A stretch of 64,000 nucleotides of DNA from NCBI RefSeq assembly GCF_001619875.1, contig NZ_LRFC01000038.1, positions 620,001 through 684,000 on the forward strand, read 5' to 3'. Below are positions 35,985 to 44,844 of this stretch, piece after piece. Position 1 is the first letter of the stretch; each line of letters begins with the position of its first letter. The stretch comes from Fictibacillus phosphorivorans (GTDB lineage: Bacteria > Bacillota > Bacilli > Bacillales > Fictibacillaceae). A program made the position numbers and the translations under genes. Under the pieces are notes generated by a model that worked only from the letters and a program-made list of their open reading frames with translations, did not search any database and was not told where the DNA came from.

Positions 35985-37481
35985 ATGAGGTTTGTCTCCT
36001 TTTCTTTAAACAACCGTTTAACAATCGCCCCTGAACACCTCGTGAATAACCCCAGTTTAATAGCAGTCCCGTTTAGTAAGCTCCCATCATTTAGTCAGCC
36101 ACCCTTGAACCCTTCGTTTCACTTTGATAAAAACCTTCAGCATATTCTTCATGGTAAGTCACTTCTGTTTGATGAACTTCCTTTTGAAGTAGAAAAAATA
36201 CATGAACACTATGAGAATGGATATTTGATGTACTCACCAGGTATTCATAAAACCAAGTATGGTTATGCATGCAGTCGGTGCGGAAATGAAAAAAGTCGGT
36301 GGTTTGCTTCCTTTTCTTGTTTTCGATGTAAAAGTGATTCATGTGTATATTGCCGAAACTGCATCATGATGGGCAGGGTGAGCGAGTGTACACCTTTGTT
36401 GTCTTGGACGGGACCAGAAGTAGAGTGGTCAAAAGCTAATAATCTATTGTGGTACGGGCAGTTATCCAGTGGCCAGCAAGCTGCGTCACAGAGATTTGTT
36501 GATGGAGTTGAAGGTGAGGGTGAACTTTTAGTATGGGCCGTGTGTGGTGCTGGGAAGACAGAGGTGCTTTTCAAAGGGATTGAAAAAGCCTTGAAGTTGG
36601 GATTACGTGTTTGCATCGCAACACCTCGAACAGATGTGGTGTTGGAATTAGCACCTCGTTTAAAATCGGTTTTTCCTGAAACGCTAGTTGCCAGTTATTA
36701 TGGTGGATCTGATGAAAGAGATTTACCAGCACAACTCGTTATTTCAACCACCCATCAACTGTACAGATTTAAACAAGCGTTTAACATCATGATCGTCGAT
36801 GAAGTCGATGCCTTTCCGTATTCCTACGATAAAACCCTTCAGCACGCGGTTACTCAAGCCGTTCATCCTAAGCATTTTACTTTATATTTATCTGCAACAC
36901 CATCTAACAGAATGAAAAGAGCAGCGAAACAGGAAGTGCTTCCTTGTGTAAAAATATCGCGGCGTTTTCATGGACATCCGTTACCCGTTCCGAAAATGGT
37001 TTGGAGTGGAGAATGGAGAAAAAGAATAGCAGCTAAGAAATTGCCAGCTCCTTTTGTGATGTGGGTGAAGAAACAGGCACAGAGTGGGCGGCGAGCGATG
37101 ATCTTTGTTTCATCTGTATCGATGCTCGATACAGTGACTGACATTATAAAAAAACACGTATCAGTCATAGTAGATCGTGTACATGCTGAAGATCCGAAGC
37201 GAAAAGAGAAGGTTGAGCAATTTCGTCAAGAAAAGATACAGCTATTAATTACAACCACTATTTTAGAACGAGGTGTTACCGTTCCTTTTTTAGATGTTGC
37301 CGTATTGGGTGCAGATCATGATGTGTTCTCTGAGAGTGCTCTCGTTCAAATTGCTGGGAGAGCAGGGAGAAGTAAAGACGACCACGATGGTCAAGTACTA
37401 TTTTTCCACTATGGGAAATCACTGAGTATGGTGAGAGCGGTAAAACATATTAAACATATGAATCGGGAGGATGTGACATGA
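35985..37481 (+). CDS. comFA: Competence helicase ComFA
   Basis: 498 residues. A Zn-finger with four CxxC-type pairs (C96/C99, C112/C115, C120/C123, C126) precedes a superfamily 2 helicase: Walker A in AVCGAGKT (185-192), DEVD in MIVDEVDAFPY, SATPS, and motif VI QIAGRAGRS. It is the cytoplasmic ATPase that drives uptake of single-stranded DNA during transformation. The stop overlaps the comFC start (ATGA). comFB, which lies between them in B. subtilis, is absent. Confidence 0.95.
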   Translation: MRFVSFSLNNRLTIAPEHLVNNPSLIAVPFSKLPSFSQPPLNPSFHFDKNLQHILHGKSLLFDELPFEVEKIHEHYENGYLMYSPGIHKTKYGYACSRCGNEKSRWFASFSCFRCKSDSCVYCRNCIMMGRVSECTPLLSWTGPEVEWSKANNLLWYGQLSSGQQAASQRFVDGVEGEGELLVWAVCGAGKTEVLFKGIEKALKLGLRVCIATPRTDVVLELAPRLKSVFPETLVASYYGGSDERDLPAQLVISTTHQLYRFKQAFNIMIVDEVDAFPYSYDKTLQHAVTQAVHPKHFTLYLSATPSNRMKRAAKQEVLPCVKISRRFHGHPLPVPKMVWSGEWRKRIAAKKLPAPFVMWVKKQAQSGRRAMIFVSSVSMLDTVTDIIKKHVSVIVDRVHAEDPKRKEKVEQFRQEKIQLLITTTILERGVTVPFLDVAVLGADHDVFSESALVQIAGRAGRSKDDHDGQVLFFHYGKSLSMVRAVKHIKHMNREDVT

Positions 37482-38188
37482 GTTATTGCCTTAACTGCCA
37501 TCAGTCTTATATGGAAACATGGTCATGGCAGGCTTTTCTTGGTTTAGGGATTGTACCACTGTTGTGTCAAGATTGTGAAGGAAGGCTAGAGTTAATAAAA
37601 GGAGAGATTTGTAGAATATGTGGTCGTGCCTTTTCATTATTTCCCGAGCAATATCGACAGGGTGACTGTTGCTTTGACTGCATTCGGTGGGAGGAAGATC
37701 CAACATGGAACGGTGTTCTACAGCAAAATCGGTCACTTTATGTCTATAATGATTTTCTAAAAGAAGTGATCGCGAAACTAAAATACCGCGGAGATGCTGA
37801 GATCGTTAAGGCATTTTACCCAGTGGCTAAAACATCATTTAGGAAGATTTCCCGAAATGGACTCGTTATACCGATTCCTTTAAGTGAGGAACGACATTAT
37901 AAAAGAGGATTTAACCAAGCAGAACTTCTAGCCAGAGGATTTTCCTCACAACCAGCACTTCTATTAAAAAGAAAAACGCATGAAGAGAAACAAAGTAAGA
38001 AGACGCGAGAAGAGCGCTTGGTGCAAAAAGAAAACCCATTTCAAGTGATTGATGCAGAAAAACTTCAGGGTCAGAACGTCTTATTAGTCGATGATGTGTA
38101 CACAACAGGCAGCACACTTCGTTATGCGGCTAAAGTCCTGTTAGAGGCTGGAGCTAAACAAGTATCCTCCATTACACTTGCTCGATAA
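37478..38188 (+). CDS. comFC: Competence protein ComFC (phosphoribosyltransferase-like)
   Basis: 236 residues. The N-terminal Cys-rich region (CLNCHQSY, CQDC, CRICGRAF, CCFDC) probably binds zinc; the C-terminal PRTase domain has IPIPLSEERHYKRGFNQAELLA and the PRPP loop VLLVDDVYTTGSTL. It works with ComFA in DNA uptake. Start codon overlaps the comFA stop. Confidence 0.93.
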   Translation: MSYCLNCHQSYMETWSWQAFLGLGIVPLLCQDCEGRLELIKGEICRICGRAFSLFPEQYRQGDCCFDCIRWEEDPTWNGVLQQNRSLYVYNDFLKEVIAKLKYRGDAEIVKAFYPVAKTSFRKISRNGLVIPIPLSEERHYKRGFNQAELLARGFSSQPALLLKRKTHEEKQSKKTREERLVQKENPFQVIDAEKLQGQNVLLVDDVYTTGSTLRYAAKVLLEAGAKQVSSITLAR

Positions 38189-38206
38189 ATAAAACGAATG
38201 ACCTGT

Positions 38207-38233
38207 TAAAATACCCTTAGCATTTTCCGATAT
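38207..38233 (+). promoter_or_regulatory. Sigma-D promoter of yvyF
   Basis: TAAA, 15 bases, TCCGATAT, one mismatch from the consensus TAAA-N15-GCCGATAT. Confidence 0.85.
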
Positions 38234-38268
38234 AAAATAGAGATAGATGTGTTAAGGAGCGGAACGTA

Positions 38269-38664
38269 ATGAATAATCTATTGAACTGTCCACAGTGCGG
38301 GAAACTTTTTCTTCAAGGAATTCGTAAGTATTGTGACACTTGTTATCGTGAAGAAGAGCAACAGTATGATAAAGTGTATCGTTTTATCAGAAAAAGTGAA
38401 AATCGGAACGCTACAATTGTAGATGTAAGTGAAGCAACAACTGTTTCAGAGAATAAGATTATTTATTTTATACATCAGGGTAGAATCAGAGTTAAAGGAT
38501 ATCCGAATTTTACTTATCCGTGTGATGGATGTCAGAACCCTATCAATGATGGTCGCCTCTGCCAAACGTGCAAAGACAAACTGAAGTCAGAACTCTCAAT
38601 AGAGGACTTTATAAAACGAAAACAAGAAGAAGCATTACCTTCTTACCATACAGATGACAATTAA
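38269..38664 (+). CDS. yvyF: Flagellar operon protein YvyF
   Basis: 131 residues, AAGGAGCGG upstream. N-terminal zinc-ribbon-like CPQCGK with CDTCY, a MerR/HTH-like central part (TIVDVSEATTVSENKIIYFIHQGRIRV), and a second CDGC/CQTC pair. It is recognised by this pattern and its position directly before flgM. Probably a small regulator of late flagellar genes; its action is not established. Confidence 0.88.
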   Translation: MNNLLNCPQCGKLFLQGIRKYCDTCYREEEQQYDKVYRFIRKSENRNATIVDVSEATTVSENKIIYFIHQGRIRVKGYPNFTYPCDGCQNPINDGRLCQTCKDKLKSELSIEDFIKRKQEEALPSYHTDDN

Positions 38665-38684
38665 CCTAATTTCTTTTCATTGCT

Positions 38685-38711
38685 TAAAGATTTCTTCAGA
38701 ATTGCCGATAT
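38685..38711 (+). promoter_or_regulatory. Sigma-D promoter of flgM
   Basis: TAAA, 15 bases, GCCGATAT: a perfect match to the sigma-D consensus. Confidence 0.9.
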
Positions 38712-38752
38712 AAAGATTAAGAAAAAACAGTCTCTAAACGAGGTGACGAACG

Positions 38753-39019
38753 ATGCGAATCAATCATTTCAACTCTATACAAAACAACCCATACAAAAAA
38801 CAGGTGCCACCTATGAAGGATAATTATGTGCAGACTGCATACAAAAAAGACGAAATTCAAATTTCAGATGAAGCAAAGAAATTATTGTCTTCTTCTAAAT
38901 TTGAACAAGACCGAACGGACAAAGTAAACGAAATCAGACATCAAGTGGATAATGGAACGTACAAAGTGAATATTTCAAAAACCGCTGCATCCATTATTAG
39001 CTACTACAATAAGGCGTAA
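38753..39019 (+). CDS. flgM: Anti-sigma-D factor FlgM
   Basis: 88 residues, GAGGTGACG upstream. The C-terminal half has the FlgM signature: DEIQISDEAKKLL and KVNEIRHQVDNGTYKVNISKTAASI. It binds and inhibits sigma-D until hook completion. Its own perfect sigma-D promoter makes a feedback loop. First gene of a unit with flgN, flgK and flgL. Confidence 0.95.
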   Translation: MRINHFNSIQNNPYKKQVPPMKDNYVQTAYKKDEIQISDEAKKLLSSSKFEQDRTDKVNEIRHQVDNGTYKVNISKTAASIISYYNKA

Positions 39020-39030
39020 GGAGAACTTCC

Positions 39031-39489
39031 ATGGAAACGGCACAAATGACATCACTTCTTGAACGTTTGTTTAACGCGCATCATGATCTTCTTGCTTTAG
39101 GAGAACGGAAAACAGAAGTGCTTAAATCAGGAGACATGAAGGCGCTCGATGTCTTATTAAAAGAAGAAGATCTGCAAGTGAAGAAGCTTCAGGTTATTGA
39201 AAAAGATAGAATGCTTAAGTTTGCAAACGTGACATTGGGTGATGTTTTAGAGCAGGCGGAAGAGCCGGAAAAAGCTAAGTTGGTTTATCTTCAAGATCAG
39301 CTCATCCATACCTTTGATGCATTGAAAAGCAGAAACGAACTTAATCAACAACTATTAGAACAGTCTCTTCAATATGTAAATATGACACTAAGTATGGTTC
39401 AGCCAACTAATGAACCAGTAACCTATGGGAACTCGAAGAAAAATGGGTACACCAATCAAGCAACATCACTTTTTGATTCAAAAGCTTAA
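39031..39489 (+). CDS. flgN: Flagellar chaperone FlgN
   Basis: 152 residues, all helical, AAGGAGAA upstream and 11 bases after flgM. Resembles FlgN/YvyG: a long N-terminal helix (LLERLFNAHHDLLALGERKTEVL) and a second (LKSRNELNQQLLEQSLQYVNMTLSMV). Chaperone for the hook-junction proteins FlgK and FlgL encoded next. The C-terminus, ASSLFDSKA-like, is typical of the family. Confidence 0.9.
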   Translation: METAQMTSLLERLFNAHHDLLALGERKTEVLKSGDMKALDVLLKEEDLQVKKLQVIEKDRMLKFANVTLGDVLEQAEEPEKAKLVYLQDQLIHTFDALKSRNELNQQLLEQSLQYVNMTLSMVQPTNEPVTYGNSKKNGYTNQATSLFDSKA

Positions 39490-39510
39490 ACTCACTGGAG
39501 GAACTTGAGT

Positions 39511-41046
39511 ATGACTTCAACTTTTCACGGATTAGAAACCGCTCGCCGAGGGATGTATACACAACAAATTGCCCTGCAAACAACAGGCAACAATATTGCA
39601 AATGCAAATACACCGGGATATAGCAGGCAAAGAGTGAACTTTGTTCAGACTGAAGCATATCCCCCTGCTAGCATGAACCGTCCTCAGATTCCTGGGCAAA
39701 TGGGAACAGGCGTACAAGCCGGTTCTATTCAGCGTGTAAGGGAAGGTTTTTTAGATACACAATTCCGAGGTGAGAACAACAAGCTTGGGTATTGGGGTGC
39801 TAGAAGTGAAGCGCTTGAAAAGATGGAAGACATTATGAATGAGCCGTCTGATAACGGACTCGCTAAAACGCTCGATCGTTTCTGGCAGTCATTGCAAGAT
39901 CTTTCTGTGAATCCTGAAGATTCAGGGGCACGCTCGGTTGTGAGGCAGCGCGGTTTAGCTGTAGCAGAAACGTTTAATTATCTATCAAACTCACTTTCTG
40001 CCATACAGGGTGATCTTAAAACTCAAGCGGACCTAACAACGAAAGAGATCAATGCTCTTTTAGATGATATCAATAGCATTAATAAACAAATTAGTGAAGT
40101 CGAGCCGCACGGTTATTTACCGAATACGCTGTATGATGAAAGAGATAATTTAGTAGATCGATTATCGACTTTATTAAATGTAGAAGTTTCCATTCAGCCA
40201 AGCGGCGGAAGACCTGATCCGATCGCTGCTGGTCTGTACGATATTAAGATGAAGGACAAAGATGGTAAGGAGTATCTTTTAGTAGATGCTAAGAATCAGA
40301 GTGTCAATCCTCTTACTATTCAGTATGATGATGGTGGAAACGGACTAGCAAACGGTATTAAAGTTGCTGAAACTCCTATTAATCTTAGTGAGTTTGCTGG
40401 AGGAAAGCTTAAGGGGTTATTAGAATCATATGGCTTCAATGATGCAGGTACTGTAAAGGGAATCTATCCTGAAATGTTAGCTAACCTTGATCAGATGGCT
40501 TATCAATTTGCTTCAGAGTTTAACAACGTCCACTCACAAGGTTGGGGCCTAGGTGACATGGGGAAAGATCCTGCTAAACGAAATGAGTATCAGTTCTTTG
40601 ATTTTGCAGGCACGATAGATGCATCCAATATTGGAGGAGCCGCAAAAAAGCTGAAGCTTCATAAAGATATGGACGAACTAAATAATATTGCTGCAGCGAC
40701 ACAGTCATTTGGCGGTGATGGTAGCAACGCGTTATTGTTAGCTGACGTAAAAAATAAGAAGCTTGGGTTTCCAGGCAGCACGGCTTCTCTGCAAAGTTTT
40801 TATGAAGGTGCCATAGGGAAAATGGCCGTTGATGCACAACAAGCCGTTCGACTAACAAACAACTCTGCGGTTTTGACAGAATCTGTGCAACAGCGCCGTT
40901 TATCGGTTAGCGGTGTATCATTGGATGAAGAAATGACCAATATGATTCAGTTTCAGCATGCGTATAACGCAGCCGCTCGAACGATTACCGTATTTGATGA
41001 AATGCTCAATAAAATTATTAATGGCTTAGGCGTAGGCGGAAGGTAG
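39511..41046 (+). CDS. flgK: Hook-filament junction protein FlgK
   Basis: 511 residues from the ATG at 39511 (GGAGG nine bases upstream; the TTG two codons earlier is less well placed). N-terminal STFHGLETARRGMYTQQIALQTTGNNIANANTPGYSRQ and C-terminal GVSLDEEMTNMIQFQHAYNAAARTITVFDEML are the conserved D0/D1 coiled-coil parts. Exported to form the first junction between hook and filament. Confidence 0.96.
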   Translation: MTSTFHGLETARRGMYTQQIALQTTGNNIANANTPGYSRQRVNFVQTEAYPPASMNRPQIPGQMGTGVQAGSIQRVREGFLDTQFRGENNKLGYWGARSEALEKMEDIMNEPSDNGLAKTLDRFWQSLQDLSVNPEDSGARSVVRQRGLAVAETFNYLSNSLSAIQGDLKTQADLTTKEINALLDDINSINKQISEVEPHGYLPNTLYDERDNLVDRLSTLLNVEVSIQPSGGRPDPIAAGLYDIKMKDKDGKEYLLVDAKNQSVNPLTIQYDDGGNGLANGIKVAETPINLSEFAGGKLKGLLESYGFNDAGTVKGIYPEMLANLDQMAYQFASEFNNVHSQGWGLGDMGKDPAKRNEYQFFDFAGTIDASNIGGAAKKLKLHKDMDELNNIAAATQSFGGDGSNALLLADVKNKKLGFPGSTASLQSFYEGAIGKMAVDAQQAVRLTNNSAVLTESVQQRRLSVSGVSLDEEMTNMIQFQHAYNAAARTITVFDEMLNKIINGLGVGGR

Positions 41047-41056
41047 GGAACCAACC

Positions 41057-41953
41057 ATGCGAGTAACACAATCCATGTTATCCAATAATATGCTGAGACA
41101 CATTAGCCAAAGCTATGGAAGTATGGCGAAAACACAAGAACAGTTATCAACAGGTAAAAAAATTAGCCGTCCTTCCGATGACCCGGTTGTAGCAATGAAA
41201 GGTATGACATACAGAACGAATTTGACACAAGTCGAACAATACAAGCGTAATCTGTCGGAAGCCTACAACTGGATGGAGAACTCAGATGCTGCAATGGACA
41301 AGGCGACGAGCGTCATGCAGCGTATCCGTGAGCTTACGGTTCAAGCGAGCAACGGAACATATGAAGAGTCGCAAAAAGGTATGATCGGACAAGAAATCAA
41401 TCAGTTAAAAGAGCATCTTGTTTCAATTGCAAATACTCAAGTAGCAGGGAAGTATATTTTCAATGGCAATGATACAACTAACAAGCCAGTTGATTTTAAT
41501 AAGTCGCCTGCGGTTTCAACAAACGGTAACCCGGTTAATCTTGAGCTGTCACAAGGAATTGAAATTGCGGTTAACATGAATCCGAAAAACATCTTTACAC
41601 ATAAAGAAGGGCCTCCAGAAAGCGGTTTGTTTGGGGATATCAATGAGTTGATGAAAGCTCTTGAAGGTAAGTCTGGAGAAGACATTAGCGGATTTTTAGA
41701 AAAACTAGATTCCCACATCAATCATTTAGTAGCTGAGCGTGCTGAGCTAGGGGCTCGATATAATAGAGTTGAACTCATTGATGCCCGTGTGAGCGAGCAA
41801 GAAGTGATTGCTAATCGAATCCTCTCTGATAATGAAGACGCAGATATTGAGCGTGTCATTACCGATCTGAAGATGCAAGAAAGTGTTCATCGTGCAGCAC
41901 TAGCTGTAGGCTCTCGTATTATGCAGCCAACCCTTATGGACTTTTTACGATAA
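41057..41953 (+). CDS. flgL: Hook-filament junction protein FlgL
   Basis: 298 residues. Flagellin-like ends: RVTQSMLSNNMLRHISQSYGSMAKTQEQLSTGKKISRPSDDP and the late LSDNEDADIERVITDLKMQESVHRAAL. Second junction protein. It starts ten bases after flgK. A hairpin terminator directly follows, before yviE. Confidence 0.95.
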   Translation: MRVTQSMLSNNMLRHISQSYGSMAKTQEQLSTGKKISRPSDDPVVAMKGMTYRTNLTQVEQYKRNLSEAYNWMENSDAAMDKATSVMQRIRELTVQASNGTYEESQKGMIGQEINQLKEHLVSIANTQVAGKYIFNGNDTTNKPVDFNKSPAVSTNGNPVNLELSQGIEIAVNMNPKNIFTHKEGPPESGLFGDINELMKALEGKSGEDISGFLEKLDSHINHLVAERAELGARYNRVELIDARVSEQEVIANRILSDNEDADIERVITDLKMQESVHRAALAVGSRIMQPTLMDFLR

Positions 41954-41956
41954 ACT

Positions 41957-41988
41957 AAGAGAGCTATCCTCGTGATAGCTCTTTTCTT
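41957..41988 (+). terminator. Terminator between flgL and yviE
   Basis: AAGAGAGCTATC pairs with GATAGCTCTTTT around CTCGT, then CTT. It may reduce rather than end transcription, as the flagellar genes continue 28 bases on. Confidence 0.75.
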
Positions 41989-42016
41989 GCAATCCACACT
42001 TTTTAGGAGGGAATAT

Positions 42017-42571
42017 ATGAACGTTCCTCAACTTAGGCTGGAGTCAACCAATGCTAAAATAGGACTGAGCATCCAGCAGCCTATACAAGAAATTCAACAA
42101 GCTCCCGCCGATCTTCAAATTAAGCAGCCTAAAGCAGATTTAGAAGTGAAACGTACACCAAGTCAGTTAACCATAGATCAAACAGAAGCCTGGGCTGATA
42201 TGGATTTAAAACACATCTCCCGCAGAATAGAAGAGTTTGCACAGCAAGGATATGAAGATTGGTTAACAGGTCTTGCTCGTATGTCTCAAGAAGGAGATGA
42301 CCTGATGAGAGTAGAGAACGGTGGAAATCCAATACCTGACCAAGCGAAAGTGAACAGTGAAAGTCCGATTTATGAATTTAACATCGGCTTCATACCAAGA
42401 GCAAACTCTGTGAAAATCAATTATCAGCCGAGTGAAGTGCAGCTAAATTGGCAGACTCACAAACCAGAGATCGATGTTAAGATTAATAGACCTATACACC
42501 AATACACACCTGGTAAGGTAAACGTTAGTATGGAACAAATGCCTTCTTTAACAATCAACTGGACGACATAA
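42017..42571 (+). CDS. yviE: YviE-like protein (DUF6470)
   Basis: 184 residues from the ATG at 42017, with TAGGAGGG upstream; an earlier frame overlaps the terminator. Sequence is repetitive and amphipathic (QQPIQEI, APADLQIKQPKADLEVKRTPSQLTIDQTEAWADMDLK). It lies between flgL and fliW as in B. subtilis. Function unknown; no catalytic motif or signal peptide seen. Confidence 0.82.
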   Translation: MNVPQLRLESTNAKIGLSIQQPIQEIQQAPADLQIKQPKADLEVKRTPSQLTIDQTEAWADMDLKHISRRIEEFAQQGYEDWLTGLARMSQEGDDLMRVENGGNPIPDQAKVNSESPIYEFNIGFIPRANSVKINYQPSEVQLNWQTHKPEIDVKINRPIHQYTPGKVNVSMEQMPSLTINWTT

Positions 42572-42598
42572 GAATACATAAAGCAAAGGATGAGTGAG

Positions 42599-43042
42599 AT
42601 GATACTTCATACAAAATTTGAAGAAACAATAGAGATCACCGATGAGGATATTTTACATTTTGAACAAGGGTTGCCTGGTTTTAAAGATGAAAAACAATTT
42701 GTTCTTCTGCCAATGGAAGGAACGCCATTTTCAACACTGCAATCCGTTTTCACAAAAGAACTCGCTTTTTTTACAATAAATCCATTTCTGTTTTTTAAGG
42801 ACTATGATTTTGAATTAGTAGAATCGGTGCAAAAACAATTAAAGATAAAAGAAGAATCCGATGTCTTGGTTCAGGTGATTCTAACGATTCAAGAACCATT
42901 AGAAAAATCAACAGGTAATCTTCAGGCACCAATAGTGATTAATGTAAAGGAAAACCTGGCAAAGCAAGTAGTACTAACAGATAACAAATACCGAACAAGA
43001 CATGAGTTATTAGAATCTAGCTTTGTCGGACAGGAGGGTTAA
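42599..43042 (+). CDS. fliW: Flagellar assembly factor FliW
   Basis: 147 residues from the ATG at 42599, six bases after AAAGGATG; a start three codons earlier would lack a ribosome site. Family motifs: ILHFEQGLPGFKDEKQFVLLP, FFTINPFLFFKDYDFEL and APIVINVKENLAKQVVL. FliW binds either CsrA or flagellin: free flagellin titrates it, releasing CsrA to block hag translation. csrA and hag are the next genes. Confidence 0.95.
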   Translation: MILHTKFEETIEITDEDILHFEQGLPGFKDEKQFVLLPMEGTPFSTLQSVFTKELAFFTINPFLFFKDYDFELVESVQKQLKIKEESDVLVQVILTIQEPLEKSTGNLQAPIVINVKENLAKQVVLTDNKYRTRHELLESSFVGQEG

Positions 43043-43045
43043 GGA

Positions 43046-43273
43046 ATGCTCGTATTAACCCGAAAGTTACAAGAAGCGATTAAAATTGGAGATGATATTG
43101 AACTAACGGTGCTATCCATAGATGGCGATCAGGTGAAATTAGGAATATCGGCTCCTAAACATATAGAGATACATCGCAAAGAAGTCTTTCTATCTATCCA
43201 GCAAGAGAACAACCAAGCAGCAAGTACTTCACTTAATACATTCCAGGCATTAAAAAAGTTAAAAAACTCGTAA
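43046..43273 (+). CDS. csrA: Carbon storage/translation regulator CsrA
   Basis: 75 residues, AGGAGGG upstream, three bases after fliW. Canonical start [37 protein letters not shown] with the RNA-binding VFLSIQQEN edge. It represses hag by binding GGA motifs in its leader; candidate sites are present at 43385-43418. Confidence 0.97.
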   Translation: MLVLTRKLQEAIKIGDDIELTVLSIDGDQVKLGISAPKHIEIHRKEVFLSIQQENNQAASTSLNTFQALKKLKNS

Positions 43274-43280
43274 AACACAT

Positions 43281-43307
43281 TAAAGATGTTCCTTTTTACT
43301 CCGATAT
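43281..43307 (+). promoter_or_regulatory. Sigma-D promoter of hag
   Basis: TAAA, 15 bases, TCCGATAT. Transcription would begin near 43314, giving a leader of about 113 bases. Confidence 0.88.
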
Positions 43308-43317
43308 AACGAATGTA

Positions 43318-43361
43318 GGAACAAGCAGACCTTTTAACGGCCGTAAAAGTCTGTGAGTTCC
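43318..43361 (+). promoter_or_regulatory. 5' stem-loop of the hag leader
   Basis: GGAAC (43318-43322) pairs with GTTCC (43357-43361) and CAGAC-CTTTTA with TAAAAG-TCTG, closed by ACGGCCG. It stands at the predicted mRNA 5' end and may protect the message or shape the CsrA site. Confidence 0.6.
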
Positions 43362-43384
43362 GAAGAAAAAACACATCCAACCAA

Positions 43385-43418
43385 CCACAAGGACGTGGGC
43401 GGAACACATTCAAGGAGG
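43385..43418 (+). promoter_or_regulatory. Candidate CsrA-binding sites and Shine-Dalgarno of hag
   Basis: CCAC-AAGGAC-GTGG (43385-43398) is a four-base-pair hairpin with GGA in the loop, close to the CsrA consensus ACARGGAUGU. The Shine-Dalgarno CAAGGAGG (43411-43418) offers a second GGA. Binding of both would block hag translation, as known in B. subtilis. Confidence 0.65.
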
Positions 43419-43426
43419 AAAAAGAA

Positions 43427-44524
43427 ATGAGAATTAATCACAATATCGCGGCACTTAACACACACCGTCAATTAAGCGCAGCTTCAGGCGCACAGTCAAA
43501 ATCAATGGAAAAATTATCTTCTGGTCTTCGAATTAACCGTGCTGGCGATGATGCTGCTGGTCTTGCTATTTCTGAAAAAATGCGTGCGCAAGTACGTGGC
43601 TTAGACCAAGCTTCTAAGAACTCGCAGGATGCGATTTCTATGATACAAACAGCGGAAGGTGCATTAAACGAAACGCATTCTATCCTTCAACGTATGCGTG
43701 AGTTAGCGGTACAAGGTGCTAACGATACAAACGTAACTCAAGATAGAGATGCTATCCAAGAAGAATTAAACGAGTTGAAAAATGAAATTGACCGTATTGG
43801 AGATACAACGGAGTTTAACAAGCAATTACTATTAAAGGGTAATCTTGGCGGTAGTGTAGAACAAGACGCAGCAACAACTACTGTATTAGGTGTTACAGGT
43901 GTAGCAAGTGCTTCTACTAATGGTGCTGCAGCTGGGACTTATGCAATTACAGCAGATACAACTGCTCATACACTTACAATGACTTTTGGGGGTAAAACGC
44001 AAACTATTTCTAATGCAGATGGTGCCCAAGATTTAAACTTTACAGACTTTGGAATTACAATAAAAACAAATGCTGGTTATGCACAGGATGATGCTATTGG
44101 TGATGTAGAAGTATTAGCAGGTTCTGTAACATTCCAAATTGGTGCTAACGAAGACCAAAATTTAAGTTTAAACATTAGAAATATGAAAACAGATGGTGTA
44201 CTAAACCTATCAACAGCTGGTCGTGTTGATGTTTCTTCACACGATTCAGCAAAAGCTTCAATTACAAATATTGAAAGTGCAATAACTGAAGTTTCAAAAG
44301 AACGTTCAAAACTTGGTGCATTCCAGAATCGTTTAGAGCACACAATTAACAACTTAAACACATCTTCTGAAAACTTAACTGCAGCTGAGTCTCGTATCCG
44401 TGACGTAGACATGGCGAAAGAAATGATGGAACAAACTAAAAACTCTATTCTTTCTCAAGCAGCACAAGCAATGTTAGCTCAATCGAATCAAATGCCTCAA
44501 GGTGTATTACAATTATTGAGATAA
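43427..44524 (+). CDS. hag: Flagellin, unspliced reading frame
   Basis: 365 residues. Conserved N-terminal D0/D1 (MRINHNIAALNTHRQLSAAS ... KLSSGLRINRAGDDAAGLAISEKMRAQ) and C-terminal D1/D0 (ESRIRDVDMAKEMME ... AMLAQSNQMPQGVLQLLR), with a variable middle near 145-265 rich in Thr, Gly and Ala. It forms the filament. The last 14 codons overlap the probable group I intron: a second C-terminal coding segment (44845-44889) follows the intron core. Spliced mRNA would replace QSNQMPQGVLQLLR by QANQQPQGVLQLLR without changing length, if the splice site is after base 44479. No terminator separates this stop from the intron. Confidence 0.95.
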   Translation: MRINHNIAALNTHRQLSAASGAQSKSMEKLSSGLRINRAGDDAAGLAISEKMRAQVRGLDQASKNSQDAISMIQTAEGALNETHSILQRMRELAVQGANDTNVTQDRDAIQEELNELKNEIDRIGDTTEFNKQLLLKGNLGGSVEQDAATTTVLGVTGVASASTNGAAAGTYAITADTTAHTLTMTFGGKTQTISNADGAQDLNFTDFGITIKTNAGYAQDDAIGDVEVLAGSVTFQIGANEDQNLSLNIRNMKTDGVLNLSTAGRVDVSSHDSAKASITNIESAITEVSKERSKLGAFQNRLEHTINNLNTSSENLTAAESRIRDVDMAKEMMEQTKNSILSQAAQAMLAQSNQMPQGVLQLLR

Positions 44525-44844
44525 TTGATAAGAAGGGCGTCTAGTTTGGTAACGAGCTAGATTATAACTGGGTGAATTGCTGGAACTTCCTTAGAGCCTT
44601 TTATCCCACAACGTGACTGGAAACGGTGAGCGTGACGGGTTGAAAAATAAGAGGATTGGATAATCAGCAGCGAAGCTCCTAAGAGGAAACTCTGGAGAAC
44701 GTTCAACGACTAGGAGATACTGTCTAAGGCAAAAGCTATGACAATGAACTCCGTAGGGCGGTTTAGCCGTTCGAAGTGCCCAGCCCCTTAAGTTTAAGGG
44801 TGAAGATATAGTCTTTTCTATGATCGAAAGACATAGTCGCGAAG
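44480..44844 (+). ncRNA. Group I intron (IA-like) in the 3' end of hag
   Basis: The core helices can be drawn from the sequence: P2 44540-44561 (nine pairs, GUAA loop); P3 44568-44573 with 44778-44783 (CTGGGT/GCCCAG); P4 44577-44582 with 44665-44670; P6/P6a 44676-44697 (CTCC/GGAG, AGAG/CTCT, GAAA loop); R element GTTCAACGACTA with P7 44708-44712 pairing 44809-44813 (GACTA/TAGTC); extra P7.1/7.2-like sequence; P8 44785-44800; S element AAGATATAGTC; P9 44818-44836. No endonuclease frame. The boundaries are provisional: 3' end at G44844 has AA before it to pair with UU 44814-44815 (P9.0). The 5' splice site may be after U44479, U44483 or U44497. Confidence 0.85.
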
